The notes below the pieces were generated by a model that searched no databases, was not told the origin of the DNA, and saw only the letters and a program-made list of their open reading frames with translations. A DNA stretch of 64,000 bases from Hydractinia symbiolongicarpus (Eukaryota > Cnidaria > Hydrozoa > Anthoathecata > Hydractiniidae). The stretch lies in contig NC_079885.1 in NCBI RefSeq assembly GCF_029227915.1, forward strand, positions 29,081,001 through 29,145,000, written 5' to 3'. The translations under genes were made by a program, and so were the position numbers. Below are positions 11,076 through 26,792 of this stretch, piece by piece (the stretch's first letter is position 1; every line of letters starts with the position of its first letter).

Positions 11076-14000
11076 ATTGGACTCCAAGGAATAACATTCT
11101 TCTTAATTTGACATGATTGCTGGAATTCAGCGTTACACTCGGCCCTATGGTAGCGCTTTACTTAAAAATTTATATAAAATAAGTCATTTTTTAATGTGGG
11201 ACCAATCCTGGCCGTTAGCACGCGCTGAATAAATAGGAAGAGTTTCAAAAACTACATTTTATTGACATTCTGGCGGTATAAATCCGTTTGAGTTACAATG
11301 GTTGCGTCACATATTCGTACCAACATGTATTTAGCGATAGTATTCGGATATTACTAGGTTGCATCGCTTTTAACAGTGAAAGGATTTACTGTGGGACTTA
11401 ATTGAACTGATATTGGACTTTGACCTCATATTTGTGATAAATGAGACAATTGGACCCAAGGAATAACATTCTTCTTAATTTGACATGATTGCTGGAATTT
11501 ACCGATTTCGCTGGGCGCTCTGGTAGCGTTTTATAAAAAAGTTTAGATAAATAAGTCATTTTGTACTGTGGAACCAATCCTAGCCGTTAGCGCGCGTTGA
11601 AGAAATAGAGACAGTTTTAAATACTACATTTCATTGACTTTCTAACGGTGTCAATCGGCTTGACTTACAAAGGTTGCGTCACATATTCGTACCAACATTT
11701 ATTTAGTGATTTTTTTCCGATATTACTAAGTTGTATCGCTTTTAACAGTAAAACGGTAGACTGTGGGACTTAATTGAAGTGATTCTAGACTGTGACCTTA
11801 TAAATTTGATAAGTGAGACAATTGGACTGCAAGAAGTAACATTCTTCTTAATTTGACATGATTGCCGGAACTCAGCGATTACAATGGGCGCTGTGGTAGC
11901 GCTTCATTTAAATACTTAGATAAATAAGTCTTTTTTACGGTGGGACCAATCCTAGCCGTTAGCGCGCGCTGAAGAAAGAGAGACAGTTTTAAAAACTACA
12001 TTTCATTGACTTTCTAACGGTATCATTCCGTTTCAATTACAACGGTTGCGTCACATATTCGAACGAACATGTATTAAGCGATATTTTTCTGATTTTACTA
12101 GGTTGCATCGTTTTTAACAGTGAAAGGATTGACTGTGGGACTTAATTGAACTGATTTTGGACTGTGATCTCATAAATGTGATAAGTGAGACAATTGGACC
12201 CAAGAAATAACATTCTTCTTACTTTGACATGATTGCTGGAAGTTACCAATTTCGCTGGGCGCTGTGGTAGCGTTTTATTTAAAAGTTTAGATAAATAAGT
12301 CATTTTTTACTGCGGGACGAATCCTAGCCGTTATCGCGCGCTGAAGAAATAGAGACAGTTTTAGAAGGTACATTTCAATGAATCTCTAACGGTATTAGTC
12401 CGTTTCAACTACAACGGTTGCGTCACATATTCGTACCAACATGTATTTAGTGATTTTTTTCCGATATTACTAAGTTGTATTGCTTTTGACAGTGAAACGA
12501 TTGACTGTGGGACTTAATTGAAGTGATTCTCGACTGTGACCTCATAATTGTGATAAATGAGCCAATTGGACTCCAAGGAATAACATTCTTCTTAATTTTA
12601 CATGATTGCTGGAATTCAGCGATTACACTCGGCCCAATAGTAGCGCTTCACTTAAAAATTTAGATAAATAAGTCATTTTTTACTGTGGGACTAATCCTGG
12701 CCGTTAGCACGCGCTGAATAACTAGGAACAGTTTCAAAGACTACATTTCATTGACCTTCTGGCGGTATAAATTGGTTTGAGTTACAACGGTTGCGTCACA
12801 TATTCGTACCAACATGTATTTAGCGATAGTATTCGGATATTACTAGGTTGCATCTCTTTTAACAGTGAAACGATTGACTGTGGGACTTAATTGAACTTAT
12901 TTTGGACTGTGATCTTATAAATGTGATAAGTGAGACAATTGGATCCAAGAAATAACATTCTTCTTACCTTGACATGATTGCTGGTATTTACCGATTTCAC
13001 TGGGCGCTGTGGTAGCGCTTCATTTAAAAATTTAGATAAATAAGTCATTTTTTACGGTTGGATCAATCCTAGCCGTTAGCGCGCGCTGAAAAAAAAGGGA
13101 CAGTTTTAAAAACTACATTTCATTGACTTTCTAACGATATCAGTCCGTTTTAATTACAACGGTTGCATCACATATTCGTACCAACATGCATTTAGCGATA
13201 TTTTTCTGATTTTACTAGGTTGCATTGCTTTTAACAGTGAAAGGAATGACTGTGGGACTTAATTGAACAGATTTTGGACTTTGACCTCATAAATGTGATA
13301 AATGAGACAATTGGACCAAAGGAATAACGATCTTCTTAATTAGACATGATTGCTGGAATTTACCGATTTCGCTAGGCGCTGTGGTAGCGTTTTATAAAAA
13401 AATTTAGATAAATAAGTCATTTTGTACTGTGGAACCAATCCTAGCCGTTTGCGCGCGATGAAGAAATAGAAACATTTTTAAATACTACATTTTATTGACT
13501 TTCTAACGGTGTCAATCGGCTTGACTTACAACGGTTGCGTCACATATTCGTACCAACATGTATTTAGTGATTTTTTTCTGATATTACTAAGTTGTATCGC
13601 TTTTAACAGTAAAACGATAGACTGTGGGACTTAATTGAAATGATTCTGTACTGCGACCTTATAAATGTAATAAATGAGCCAATTGGACTCCAAGGAATAA
13701 CATTCTTCTTAATTTGACATGATTGCTGGAATTCAGCGTTACACTCGGCCCTATGGTAGCGCTTTACTTAAAAATTTATATAAAATAAGTCATTTTTTAA
13801 TGTGGGACCAATCCTGGCCGTTAGCACGCGCTGAATAAATAGGAAGAGTTTCAAAAACTACATTTTATTGACATTCTGGCGGTATAAATCCGTTTGAGTT
13901 ACAATGGTTGCGTCACATATTCGTACCAACATGTATTTAGCGATAGTATTCGGATATTACTAGGTTGCATCGCTTTTAACAGTGAAAGGATTTACTGTGG

Positions 14001-16006
14001 GACTTAATTGAACTGATATTGGACTTTGACCTCATATTTGTGATAAATGAGACAATTGGACCCAAGGAATAACATTCTTCTTAATTTGACATGATTGCTG
14101 GAATTTACCGATTTCGCTGGGCGCTCTGGTAGCGTTTTATAAAAAAGTTTAGATAAATAAGTCATTTTGTACTGTGGAACCAATCCTAGCCGTTAGCGCG
14201 CGTTGAAGAAATAGAGACAGTTTTAAATACTACATTTCATTGACTTTCTAACGGTGTCAATCGGCTTGACTTACAACGGTTGCGTCACATATTCGTACCA
14301 ACATTTATTTAGTGATTTTTTTCCGATATTACTAAGTTGTATCGCTTTTAACAGTAAAACGGTAGACTGTGGGACTTAATTGAAGTGATTCTAGACTGTG
14401 ACCTTATAAATTTGATAAGTGAGACAATTGGACTGCAAGAAGTAACATTCTTCTTAATTTGACATGATTGCCGGAACTCAGCGATTACAATGGGCGCTGT
14501 GGTAGCGCTTCATTTAAATACTTAGATAAATAAGTCTTTTTTACGGTGGGACCAATCCTAGCCGTTAGCGCGCGCTGAAGAAAGAGAGACAGTTTTAAAA
14601 ACTACATTTCATTGACTTTCTAACGGTATCATTCCGTTTCAATTACAACGGTTGCGTCACATATTCGAACGAACATGTATTAAGCGATATTTTTCTGATT
14701 TTACTAGGTTGCATCGTTTTTAACAGTGAAAGGATTGACTGTGGGACTTAATTGAACTGATTTTGGACTGTGATCTCATAAATGTGATAAGTGAGACAAT
14801 TGGACCCAAGAAATAACATTCTTCTTACTTTGACATGATTGCTGGAAGTTACCAATTTCGCTGGGCGCTGTGGTAGCGTTTTATTTAAAAGTTTAGATAA
14901 ATAAGTCATTTTTTACTGCGGGACGAATCCTAGCCGTTATCGCGCGCTGAAGAAATAGAGACAGTTTTAGAAGGTACATTTCAATGAATCTCTAACGGTA
15001 TTAGTCCGTTTCAACTACAACGGTTGCGTCACATATTCGTACCAACATGTATTTAGTGATTTTTTTCCGATATTACTAAGTTGTATTGCTTTTGACAGTG
15101 AAACGATTGACTGTGGGACTTAATTGAAGTGATTCTCGACTGTGACCTCATAATTGTGATAAATGAGCCAATTGGACTCCAAGGAATAACATTCTTCTTA
15201 ATTTTACATGATTGCTGGAATTCAGCGATTACACTCGGCCCAATAGTAGCGCTTCACTTAAAAATTTAGATAAATAAGTCATTTTTTACTGTGGGACTAA
15301 TCCTGGCCGTTAGCACGCGCTGAATAACTAGGAACAGTTTCAAAGACTACATTTCATTGACCTTCTGGCGGTATAAATTGGTTTGAGTTACAACGGTTGC
15401 GTCACATATTCGTACCAACATGTATTTAGCGATAGTATTCGGATATTACTAGGTTGCATCGCTTTTAACAGTGAAACGATTGACTGTGGGACTTAATTGA
15501 ACTTATTTTGGACTGTGATCTTATAAATGTGATAAGTGAGACAATTGGATCCAAGAAATAACATTCTTCTTACCTTGACATGATTGCTGGTATTTACCGA
15601 TTTCACTGGGCGCTGTGGTAGCGCTTCATTTAAAAATTTAGATAAATAAGTCATTTTTTACGGTTGGATCAATCCTAGCCGTTAGCGCGCGCTGAAAAAA
15701 AAGGGACAGTTTTAAAAACTACATTTCATTGACTTTCTAACGATATCAGTCCGTTTTAATTACAACGGTTGCATCACATATTCGTACCAACATGCATTTA
15801 GCGATATTTTTCTGATTTTACTAGGTTGCATTGCTTTTAACAGTGAAAGGAATGACTGTGGGACTTAATTGAACAGATTTTGGACTTTGACCTCATAAAT
15901 GTGATAAATGAGACAATTGGACCAAAGGAATAACGATCTTCTTAATTAGACATGATTGCTGGAATTTACCGATTTCGCTAGGCGCTGTGGTAGCGTTTTA
16001 TAAAAA
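11076..16006. repeat. Seven-unit higher-order repeat, 2606 bp step, two copies
   Basis: Sequence from about 11076 to 13400 recurs at about 13682 to 16006. Checked landmarks all give the same step: CTTAAAAATTTATATAAAAT at 11161 and 13767; GACAGTTTTAGAAGG at 12354 and 14960; CGGTTGGATCAATCC at 13055 and 15661. 2606/7 is 372.3, so seven monomers moved as a block. Only a few base differences were seen, far fewer than between neighbouring monomers. Confidence 0.92.
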
Positions 16007-16387
16007 AGTTTAGATAAGTAAGTCATTTTGTACTGTGTGACCAATCTTAGCCGTTAGCGCGCGTTGAAGAAATAGAGACAGTTTTAATTGCTACATTTCA
16101 TTGACTTTCTAACGGTATCAATCCGTTTCAACTACAACGGTTGCGTCACATTTTCGTACCAACATGTGCTTAATGATTTTTTTCCGATATTACTAAGTTG
16201 TATCGCTTTTAACAGTGAAACGATTGACTGTGGGACTAAACTGAACTGATCTGGGACTGTGACCTTATAAATTTGATAAGTGAGACAATTGGACTGCAAG
16301 AGGTAACATTCTTCTTAATTTGACATGATTGCCGGAACTCAGCGATTACACTGGGCGCTGTGGTAGTACTTCATTTAAAAATTTAGA

Positions 16388-19300
16388 TAAATAAGTCATT
16401 TTGTACTGTGGAACCAATCCTAGCCGTTTGCGCGCGATGAAGAAATAGAAACATTTTTAAATACTACATTTTATTGACTTTCTAACGGTGTCAATCGGCT
16501 TGACTTACAACGGTTGCGTCACATATTCGTACCAACATGTATTTAGTGATTTTTTTCTGATATTACTAAGTTGTATCGCTTTTAACAGTAAAACGATAGA
16601 CTGTGGGACTTAATTGAAATGATTCTGTACTGCGACCTTATAAATGTAATAAATGAGCCAATTGGACTCAAAGGAATAACATTCTTCTTAATTTGACATG
16701 ATTGCTGGAATTCAGCGTTACACTCGGCCCTATGGTAGCGCTTTACCTAAAAATTTATATAAAATAAGTCATTTTTTACTGTGGGACCAATCCTGGCCGT
16801 TAGCACGCGCTGAATAAATAGGAACAGTTTCAAAAACTACATTTTATTGACATTCTGGCGGTATAAATCCGTTTGAGTAACAACGGTTGCGTCACATATT
16901 CGTGCCAACATGTATTTAGCGATAGTATTCGGATATTACTAGGTTGCATCGCTTTTAACAGTGAAAGGATTGACTGTGGGACTTAATTGAACTGATATTG
17001 GACTTTGACCTCAAAAATGTGATAAATGAGACAATTGGACCCAAGGAATAACATTCTTCTTAATTTGACATGATTGCTGGAATTTACCGATTTCGCTGGG
17101 CACTGTGGTAGCGTTTTATAAAAAAGTTTAGATAAATAAGTGATTTTGTACTGTGGAACCAATCCTAGCCGTTTGCGCGCGATGAAGAAATAGAAACATT
17201 TTTAAATACTACATTTTATTGACTTTCTAACGGTTTCAATCGGCTTGACTTACAACGGTTGCGTCACATATTCGTACCAACATTTATTTAGTGATTTTTT
17301 TCCGATATTACTAAGTTGTATCGCTTTTAACAGTAAAACGGTAGACTGTGGGACTTAATTGAAGTGATTCTAGACTGTGACCTTATAAATTTGATAAGTG
17401 AGACAATTGGACTGCAAGAAGTAACATTCTTCTTAATTTGACATGATTGCCGGAACTCAGCGATTACAATGGGCGCTGTGGTAGCGCTTCATTTAAATAC
17501 TTAGATAAATAAGTCTTTTTTACGGTGGGACCAATCCTAGCCGTTAGCGAGCGCTGAAGAAAGAGAGACAGTTTTAAAAACTACATTTCATTGACTTTCT
17601 AACGGTATCATTCCGTTTCATTTAAAACGGTTGCGTCACATATTCGTACCAACATGTATTTAGTGATTTTTTTCCGATATTACTAAGTTGTATTGCTTTT
17701 GACAGTGAAACGATTGACTGTGGGACTTAATTGAAGTGATTCTCGACTGTGACCTCATAATTGTGATAAATGAGCCAATTGGACTCCAAGGAATAACATT
17801 CTTCTTAATTTTACATGATTGCTGGAATTTAGCTATTACACTCGGCCCTATCGTAGCGCTTCACTTAAAATTTTTTATAAAATAAGTCCTTTTTACTGTG
17901 GGACCAATCCTAGCCGTTAGTGCGTGCTGAAGAAATAGAGACAGTTTCAAATACTACATTTCATTGACTTTCTAACGGTATTAGTCCGTTTCAACTACAA
18001 CGGTTACGTCACATATTCGTGCCAACATGTATTTAGTGATTTTTTTCCGATATTACTAAGTTGTATTGCTTTTGACAGTGAAACGATTGCCTGTGGGACT
18101 TAATTGAAGTGATTCTGGACTGTGACCTTATGAAAGTGATAGATGAGCCAATTGGATTCCAACGAATAACATTCTTTTTAATTTGACATGATTGCTGCAA
18201 TTCAGCGATTACACTCGGCCCAATGGTAGCGCTTTACTTAAAAATTTAGATAAACTAAGTCATTTTTTACTGTGGGACCAATCCTGGCCGTTAGCACGCG
18301 CTGAATAAATAGGAACAGTTTCAAAGACTACATTTCATTGACCTTCTGGCGGTATAAATCTGTTTGAGTTACAACGGTTGCGTCACATATTCGTACCAAC
18401 ATGTATTTAGCGATAGTATTCGGATATTACTAGGTTGCATCGCTTTTAACAGTGAAACGATTGACTGTGGGACTTAATTGAACTTATTTTGGACTGTGAT
18501 CTTATAAATGTGATAAGTGAGACAATTGGATCCAAGAAATAACATTCTTCTTACCTTGACATGATTGCTGCAATTCAGCGATTACACTCGGCCCAATGGT
18601 AGCGCTTTACTTAAAAATTTAGATAAATAAGTCATTTTGTACTGTGGAACCAATCCTAGCCGTTTGCGCGCGATGAAGAAATAGAAACATTTTTAAATAC
18701 TACATTTTATTGACTTTCTAACGGTGTCAATCGGCTTGACTTACAACGGTTGCGTCACATATTCGTACCAACATGTATTTAGTGATTTTTTTCTGATATT
18801 ACTAAGTTGTATCGCTTTTAACAGTAAAACGATAGACTGTGGGACTTAATTGAAATGATTCTGTACTGCGACCTTATAAATGTAATAAATGAGCCAATTG
18901 GACTCAAAGGAATAACATTCTTCTTAATTTGACATGATTGCTGGAATTCAGCGTTACACTCGGCCCTATGGTAGCGCTTTACCTAAAAATTTATATAAAA
19001 TAAGTCATTTTTTACTGTGGGACCAATCCTGGCCGTTAGCACGCGCTGAATAAATAGGAACAGTTTCAAAAACTACATTTTATTGACATTCTGGCGGTAT
19101 AAATCCGTTTGAGTTACAACGGTTGCGTCACATATTCGTGCCAACATGTATTTAGCGATAGTATTCGGATATTACTAGGTTGCATCGCTTTTAACAGTGA
19201 AAGGATTGACTGTGGGACTTAATTGAACTGATATTGGACTTTGACCTCAAAAATGTGATAAATGAGACAATTGGACCCAAGGAATAACATTCTTCTTAAT

Positions 19301-19896
19301 TTGACATGATTGCTGGAATTTACCGATTTCGCTGGGCGCTGTGGTAGCGTTTTATAAAAAAGTTTAGATAAATAAGTGATTTTGTACTGTGGAACCAATC
19401 CTAGCCGTTTGCGCGCGATGAAGAAATAGAAACATTTTTAAATACTACATTTTATTGACTTTCTAACGGTTTCAATCGGCTTGACTTACAACGGTTGCGT
19501 CACATATTCGTACCAACATTTATTTAGTGATTTTTTTCCGATATTACTAAGTTGTATCGCTTTTAACAGTAAAACGGTAGACTGTGGGACTTAATTGAAG
19601 TGATTCTAGACTGTGACCTTATAAATTTGATAAGTGAGACAATTGGACTGCAAGAAGTAACATTCTTCTTAATTTGACATGATTGCCGGAACTCAGCGAT
19701 TACAATGGGCGCTGTGGTAGCGCTTCATTTAAATACTTAGATAAATAAGTCTTTTTTACGGTGGGACCAATCCTAGCCGTTAGCGAGCGCTGAAGAAAGA
19801 GAGACAGTTTTAAAAACTACATTTCATTGACTTTCTAACGGTATCATTCCGTTTCATTTACAACGGTTGCGTCACATATTCGTACCAACATGTATT
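16388..19896. repeat. Six-unit higher-order duplication, 2236 bp step
   Basis: About 16388-17660 and 18624-19896 match at an offset of 2236 bp (six units). Landmarks are TTGTACTGTGGAACC at 16401 and 18637, and TACGGTGGGACC at 17521 and 19757 followed by the rare TTAGCGAGCGCTG variant. The match ends where one copy continues GTGATTTTT and the other GCGATAG. Confidence 0.88.
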
Positions 19897-20829
19897 TAGC
19901 GATAGTATTCGGATATTACTAGGTTGCATCGCTTTAACAGTGAAACGATTGACTGTGGGACTTAATTGAACTTATTTTGGACTGTGATCTTATAAATGTG
20001 ATAAGTGAGACAATTGGACCCAAGAAATAACATTCTTCTTACCTTGACATGATTGCTGGTATTTACCGATTTCACTGGGCGCTGTGGTAGCGCTTCATTT
20101 AAAAATTTAGATAAATAAGTCATTTTTTACTGTGGAACCAATCCTGGCCGTTTGCGTGCGATGAAGAAATAGAAACATTTTTAAAAACTACATTTTATTG
20201 ACTTTCTAACGGTGTCAATTGGCTTGACTTACAACGGTTGCGTCACATATTCGTACCAACATGTATTTAGTGATTTTTTTCCGATATTACAAAGTTGTAT
20301 CGCTTTTAACAGTAAAACGATAGACTGTGGGACTTAATTAAAGTGATTCTGGACTGTGACCTTATAAATGTGATAAATGAGACAATTAGACCCAAGGAAT
20401 AAAATTCTTTTTATTTTGACATGATTGCTGGAATTTACCGATTTCGCTGGGCGCTCTGGTTGCGTTTTATAAAAAAGTTTAGATAAATATATCATTTTGT
20501 ACTGTGGAACCAATCCTAGCCGTTAGCGCGCGCTGAAGAAATAGAGACGGTTTCAGATACTACATTTCATTGACTTTCTAACGGTATCAGTCCGTTTCAA
20601 CTACAACGGTTACGTCACATATTCGTACCAACATTTATTTAGTGCTTTTTTTCCAAAATTACTAAGTTGTATTGCTTTTGACAGTGAAACGATTGCCTGT
20701 GGGAATTAATTGAAGTGATTCTGGACTGTGACCTTATGAATGTGATAGATGAGCCAATTGGATTCCAACGAATAACATTCTTCTTAATTTGACATGATTG
20801 CTGGAATTCAGCGATTACATTCGACCATA

Positions 20830-22735
20830 TGGTAGCGCTTCACTTAAAAATTTTGATAAAGTAAGTCATTTTTTACTGTGGGACCAATCTTGGCCGTTAG
20901 CACGCGCTGAATAAATAGGAACAGTTTCAAAGACTACATTTCATTGACCTTCTGGCGGTATAAATTGGTTTGAGTTACAACGGTTGCGTCACATATTCGT
21001 ACCAACATGTATTTAGCGATAGTATTCGGATATTACTAGGTTGCATCGCTTTTAACAGTGAAACGATTGACTGTGGGACTTAATTGAACTTATTTTGGAC
21101 TGCGATCTTATAAATGTTATAAGTGAGACAATTGGATCCAAGAAATAACATTCTTCTTACCTTGACATGATTGCTGGTATTTACCGATTTCACTGGGCGC
21201 TGTGGTAGCGCTTCATTTAAAAATTTAGATAAATAAGTCATTTTTTACGGTTGGATCAATCCTATCCGTTAGCGCGCGCTGAAGAATGAGAGACAGTTTT
21301 AAAAACTACATTTCATTGACTTTCTAACGATATCAGTCCGTTTCAATTACAACGGTTGCATCACATATTCGTACCAACATGCATTTAGCGATATTTTTCT
21401 GATTTTACTAGGTTGCATCGCTTTTAACAGTGAAAGGAATGGCTGTGGGACTTAATTGAACAGATTTTGGACTTTGACCTCATAAATGTGATAAATGAGA
21501 CAATTGGACCAAAGGAATAACAATCTTCTTAATTTGACATGATTGCTGGAATTTACCGATTTCGCTGGGCGCTGTGGTAGCGTTTTATAAAAAAGTTTAG
21601 ATAAGTAAGTCATTTTGTACTGTGGGACCAATCTTAGCCGTTAGCGCGCGTTGAAGAAATAGAGACAGTTTTAAATACTACATTTCATTGACTTTCTAAC
21701 GGTATCAATCCGTTTCAACTACAACGATTGCGTCACATATTCGTACCAACATGTACTTAATGATTTTTTCCCGATATTACTAAGTTGTATCGCTTTTAAC
21801 AGTGAAACTATTGACTGTGGGACTTAATTGAACTGATCTTGAACTGTGACCTTATAAATTTGATAAGTGAGACAATTGGATTCCAACGAATAACATTCTT
21901 CTTAATTTGACATGATTGCTGCAATTCAGCGATTACACTCGGCCCAATGGTAGCGCTTCACTTAAAAATTTAGATAAAATAAGTCATTTTTTACTGTGGG
22001 ACCAATCCTAGCCGTTAGCACGGGCGGAAGAAATGAGAAAGTTTCAAAAACTACATTTCATTGACTTTCTAACGGTGTCAATCCGCTTAAATTACAACGG
22101 TTGCGTCACGTATTCGTACCAACATGTATTTAGTGATTCTTTTCCGATAATACTAAGTTGTATTGCTTTTGACAGTGAAACGATTGACTGTGGGTCTTAA
22201 TTGAAGTGATTCTGTACTCTGACCTTATAAATGTAATAAATGAGCCAATTGGACTCCAAGGAATAACATTCTTCTTAATTTGACATGATTGCTGGAATTC
22301 AGCGATTACACTCGACCCTATGGTAGCGCTTCACTTAAAAATTTAGATAAAATAAGTCATTTTTTACTGTGGGACCAATCCTGGCCGTTAGCACGCGCTG
22401 AATAAATAGGAACAGTTTTAAAGACTACATTTCATTGACCTTCTGGCGGTATAAATCCGTTTAAGTTACAACGGTTGCGTCACATATTCGTACCAACATG
22501 TATTTAGCGATAGTATTCGGATATTACTATGTTGCATCGCTTTTAACAGTGAAACGATTGACTGTGGGACTTAATTGAACTTATTTTGGACTGTGATCTT
22601 ATAAATGTGATAAGTGAGACAATTGGATCCAAGAAATAACATTCTTCTTACCTTGACATGATTGCTGGTACTTACCGATTTCACTGGGCGCTGTGGTAGC
22701 GCTTCATTTAAAAATTTAGGTAAATAAGTCATTTT
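20830..22735. repeat. Block duplicated 5.96 kb downstream at the end of array A (copy 1)
   Basis: This ~1.9 kb stretch resembles 26793-28699 at an offset of 5963-5964 bp (16 units). Landmarks: CGGTTGGATC at 21248 and 27211; ATGTACTTAATG at 21751 and 27714. Copy 2 ends exactly at the junction with array B. The copies carry scattered differences, so this duplication is older than the 7-unit one. Confidence 0.75.
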
Positions 22736-25700
22736 TTACGGTTGGACCAATCCTAGCCGTTGCGCGCGCTGAAGAAAGAGAGACAGTTTTAAAAACTACA
22801 TTTCATTGACTTTCTAAAGGTATCAGTCCGTTTCAATTACAACGGTTGCGTCACATATTCGTAGCAACATGCATTTAGCGATATATTTCTGATTTTACTA
22901 GGTTGCATCGCTTTTAACAGTGAAAGGAATGACTGTGGGACTTAATTGATCAGATTTTGGACTTTGACCTCATAAATGTGATAAATGAGACAATTGGACC
23001 AAAGGAATAACAATCTTCTTAATTTGACATGATTGCTGGAATTTACCGATTTCGCTGGGCGCTGTGGTAGCTTTTATAAAAAAGTTTAGATAAGTAAGTC
23101 ATTTTGTACTGTGGGACCAATCTTAGCCGTTAGCGCGCGTTGAAGAAATAGAGACAGTTTTAAATACTACATTTCATTGACTTTCTAACGGTATCAATCC
23201 GTTTCAACTATAACGGTTGCGTCACATTTTCGTACCAACATGTGCTTAATGATTTTTTTCCGATATTACTAAGTTGTATCGCTTTGAACAGTTAAACGAT
23301 TGACTGTGGGACTTAATTGAACTGATCTTGGACTGTGACCTTATAAATTTGATAAGTGAGACAATTGGACTGCAAGAGGTAACATTCTTCTTAATTTGAC
23401 ATGATGGCCGGAACTCAGCGATTACACTGGGCGCTGTGGTAGTACTTCATTTAAAAATTTAGATAAATAAGTCATTTCTTACTGTACGACCAATCCTAGC
23501 CGTTAGCCCGTGCTGAAGAAAGAGAAACAGTTTTAAAAACTACATTTCATTGACTCTCTAACGCTATCAGTCCGCTTAAGTTACAATGCTTGCGTCACAT
23601 ATGCGTACCAACATGTATTTAGTGATTTTTTTCCGATATTACCAAGTTGTACTGCTTTTGACAGTGAAACGATTGACTGTGGGACTTAATTAAAGTGACT
23701 CTGCACTGTGACCTTATAATTGTGATAAATGAGACAATTGGACTCCAAGAAATAACATTCTTCTTACTTTGACATGATTGCTGGAAGTTAGCGATTTCGC
23801 TGGGCGCTGTGGTAGCGTTTTATTTAAAAGTTTAGATAAATAAGTCATTTTTTACTGCGGGACGTATCCTAGCCGTTATCGCGCGCTGAAGAAATAGAGA
23901 CAGTTTTAGAAGGTACATTTCAATGAATCTTTAACGGTATTAGTCCGTTTCAACTACAACGGTTGCGTCACATATTCGTACCAACATGTATTTAGTGATT
24001 TTTTCCGATATTACTAAGTTGTATTGCTTTTGACAGTGAAACGATTGACTGTGGGACTTAATTGAAGTGATTCTGGACTGTGACCTCATAATTGTGATAA
24101 ATGAGCCAATTGGACTCCAAGGAAGAACATTCTTCTTAATTTGACATGATTGCTGGAATTCAGCTATTACAGTCGGCCCTATCGTAGCGCTTCACTTAAA
24201 AATCTTTATGAAATAAGTCCTTTTTTACTGTGGGACCAATCCTAGCCGTTAGTGCGCGCTGAAGAAATAGAGACAGTTTCAAATACTACATTTCATTGAC
24301 TTTCTAACGGTATTAGTCCGTTTCAACTACAACGGTTACGTCACATATTCGTGCCAACATGTATTTAGTGATTTTTTTCCGATATTACTAAGTTGTATTG
24401 CTTTTGACAGTGAAACGATTGCCTGTGGGACTTAATTGAAGTGATTCTGGACTGTGACCTTATGAAAGTGATAGATGAGCCAATGGGATTCCAACGAATA
24501 ACATTCTTCTTAATTTGACATGATTGCTGCAATTCAGCGATTACACTCGGCCCAATGGTAGCGCTTCACTTAAAAATTTAGATAAAATAAGTCATTTTTT
24601 ACTGTGGGACCAATCCTAGCCGTTAGCACGGGCTGAAAAAATAGAGACAGTTTCAAAAACTACATTTCATTGACTTTCTAACGGTGTCAATCGGCTTGAC
24701 TTACAACGGTTGCGTCACATATTCGTACCAACATTTATTTAGTGATTTTTTTCCGATATTACTAAGTTGTATCGCTTTTAACAGTGAAAGGATTGACTGT
24801 GGGACTTAATTGAACTGATATTGGACTTTGACCTCAAAAATGTGATAAATGAGACAATTGGACCCAAGGAATAACATTCTTCTTAATTTGACATGATTGC
24901 TGGAATTTACCGATTTCGCTGGGCGCTGTGGTAGCGTTTTATAAAAAAGTTTAGATAAATAAGTGATTTTGTACTGTGGAACCAATCCTAGCCGTTTGCG
25001 CGCGATGAAGAAATAGAAACATTTTTAAATACTACATTTTATTGACTTTCTAACGGTGTCAATCGGCTTGACTTACAACGGTTGCGTCACATATTCGTAC
25101 CAACATTTATTTAGTGATTTTTTTCCGATATTACTAAGTTGTATCGCTTTTAACAGTAAAACGATAGACTGTGGGACTTAATTGAAGTGATTCTAGACTG
25201 TGACTTTATAAATTTGATAAGTGAGACAATTGGACTGCAAGAAGTAACATTCTTCTTAATTTGACATGATTGCCGGAACTCAGCGATTACAATGGGCGCT
25301 GTGGTAGCGCTTCATTTAAATACTTAGATAAATAAGTCTTTTTTACGGTGGGACCAATCCTAGCCGTTAGCGCGCGCTGAAGAAAGAGAGACAGTTGTAA
25401 AAACTACATTTCATTGACTTTCTAACGGTATCATTCCGTTTCAATTACAACGGTTGCGTCACATATTCGTACGAACATGTATTTAGCGATATTTTTCTGA
25501 TTTTACTAGGTTGCATCGTTTTAACCAGTGAAAAGATTGACTGTGGGACTTAATTGAACTGATTTTGGACTGTGATCTCATAAATGTGATAAGTGAGACA
25601 ATTGGACCCAAGAAATAACATTCTTCTTACTTTGACATGATTGCTGGAAGTAACCAATTTCGCTGGGCGCTGTGGTAGAGTTTTATTTAAAAGTTTAAAT

Positions 25701-26792
25701 AAATAAGTCATTTTTTACTGCGGGACGAATCCTAGCCGTTATCGCGCGCTGAAGAAATAGAGACAGTTTTAGAAGGTACATTTCAATGAATCTCTAACGG
25801 TATTAGTCCGTTTTAACTACAACGGTTGCGTCACATATCCGTACTTACATGTATTTAGTGATTTTTTTCCGATATTACTAAGTTGTATTGCTTTTGACAG
25901 TGAAACGATTGACTGTGGGACTTAATTGAAGTGATTCTCGACTGTGACCTCATAATTGTGATAAATGAGCCAATTGGACTCCAAGGAATAACATTCTTCT
26001 TAATTTTACATGATTGCTGGAATTCAGCTATTACACTCGGCCCTATCGTAGCGCTTCACTTAAAATTGTTTATAAAATAAGTCCTTTTTACTGTGGGACC
26101 AATCCTAGCCGTTAGTGCGTGCTGAAGAAATAGAGACAGTTTCAAATACTACATTTCATTGACTTTCTAACGGTATTAGTCCGTTTCAACTACAACGGTT
26201 ACGTCACATATTCGTGCCAACATGTATTTAGTGATTTTTTTTCGATATTACTAAGTTGTATTGCTTTTGACAGTGAAACGATTGCCTGTGGGACTTAATT
26301 GAAGTGATTCTGGACTGTGACCTTATGAAAGTGATAGATGAGCCAATTGGATTCCAACGAATAACATTCTTCTTAATTTGACATGATTGCTGCAATTCAG
26401 CGACTACACTCGGCCCAATGGTAGCGCTTCACTTAAAAATTTAGATAAAATAAGTCATTTTTTACTGTGGGACCAATCCTAGCCCTTAGCACGGGCTGAA
26501 GAAATAGAGACAGTTTCAAAAACTACACTTCATTGACTTTCTAACGGTGTCAATCCGCTTAACTTACAACGGTTGCGTCACGTATTCGTACCAACATGTA
26601 TTTAGTGATTCTTTTCCGATATTACTAAGTTGTAATGCTTTTGACAGTGAAACGATTGACTGTGGGTCTTAATTGAAGTGATTCTGTACTGTGACGTTGT
26701 AAATGTAATAAATGAGCCACTTGGACTCCAAGGAATAACATTCTTCTTAATCTGACAGGATTGCTGGAATTCAGCGATTACACTCGAACCTT

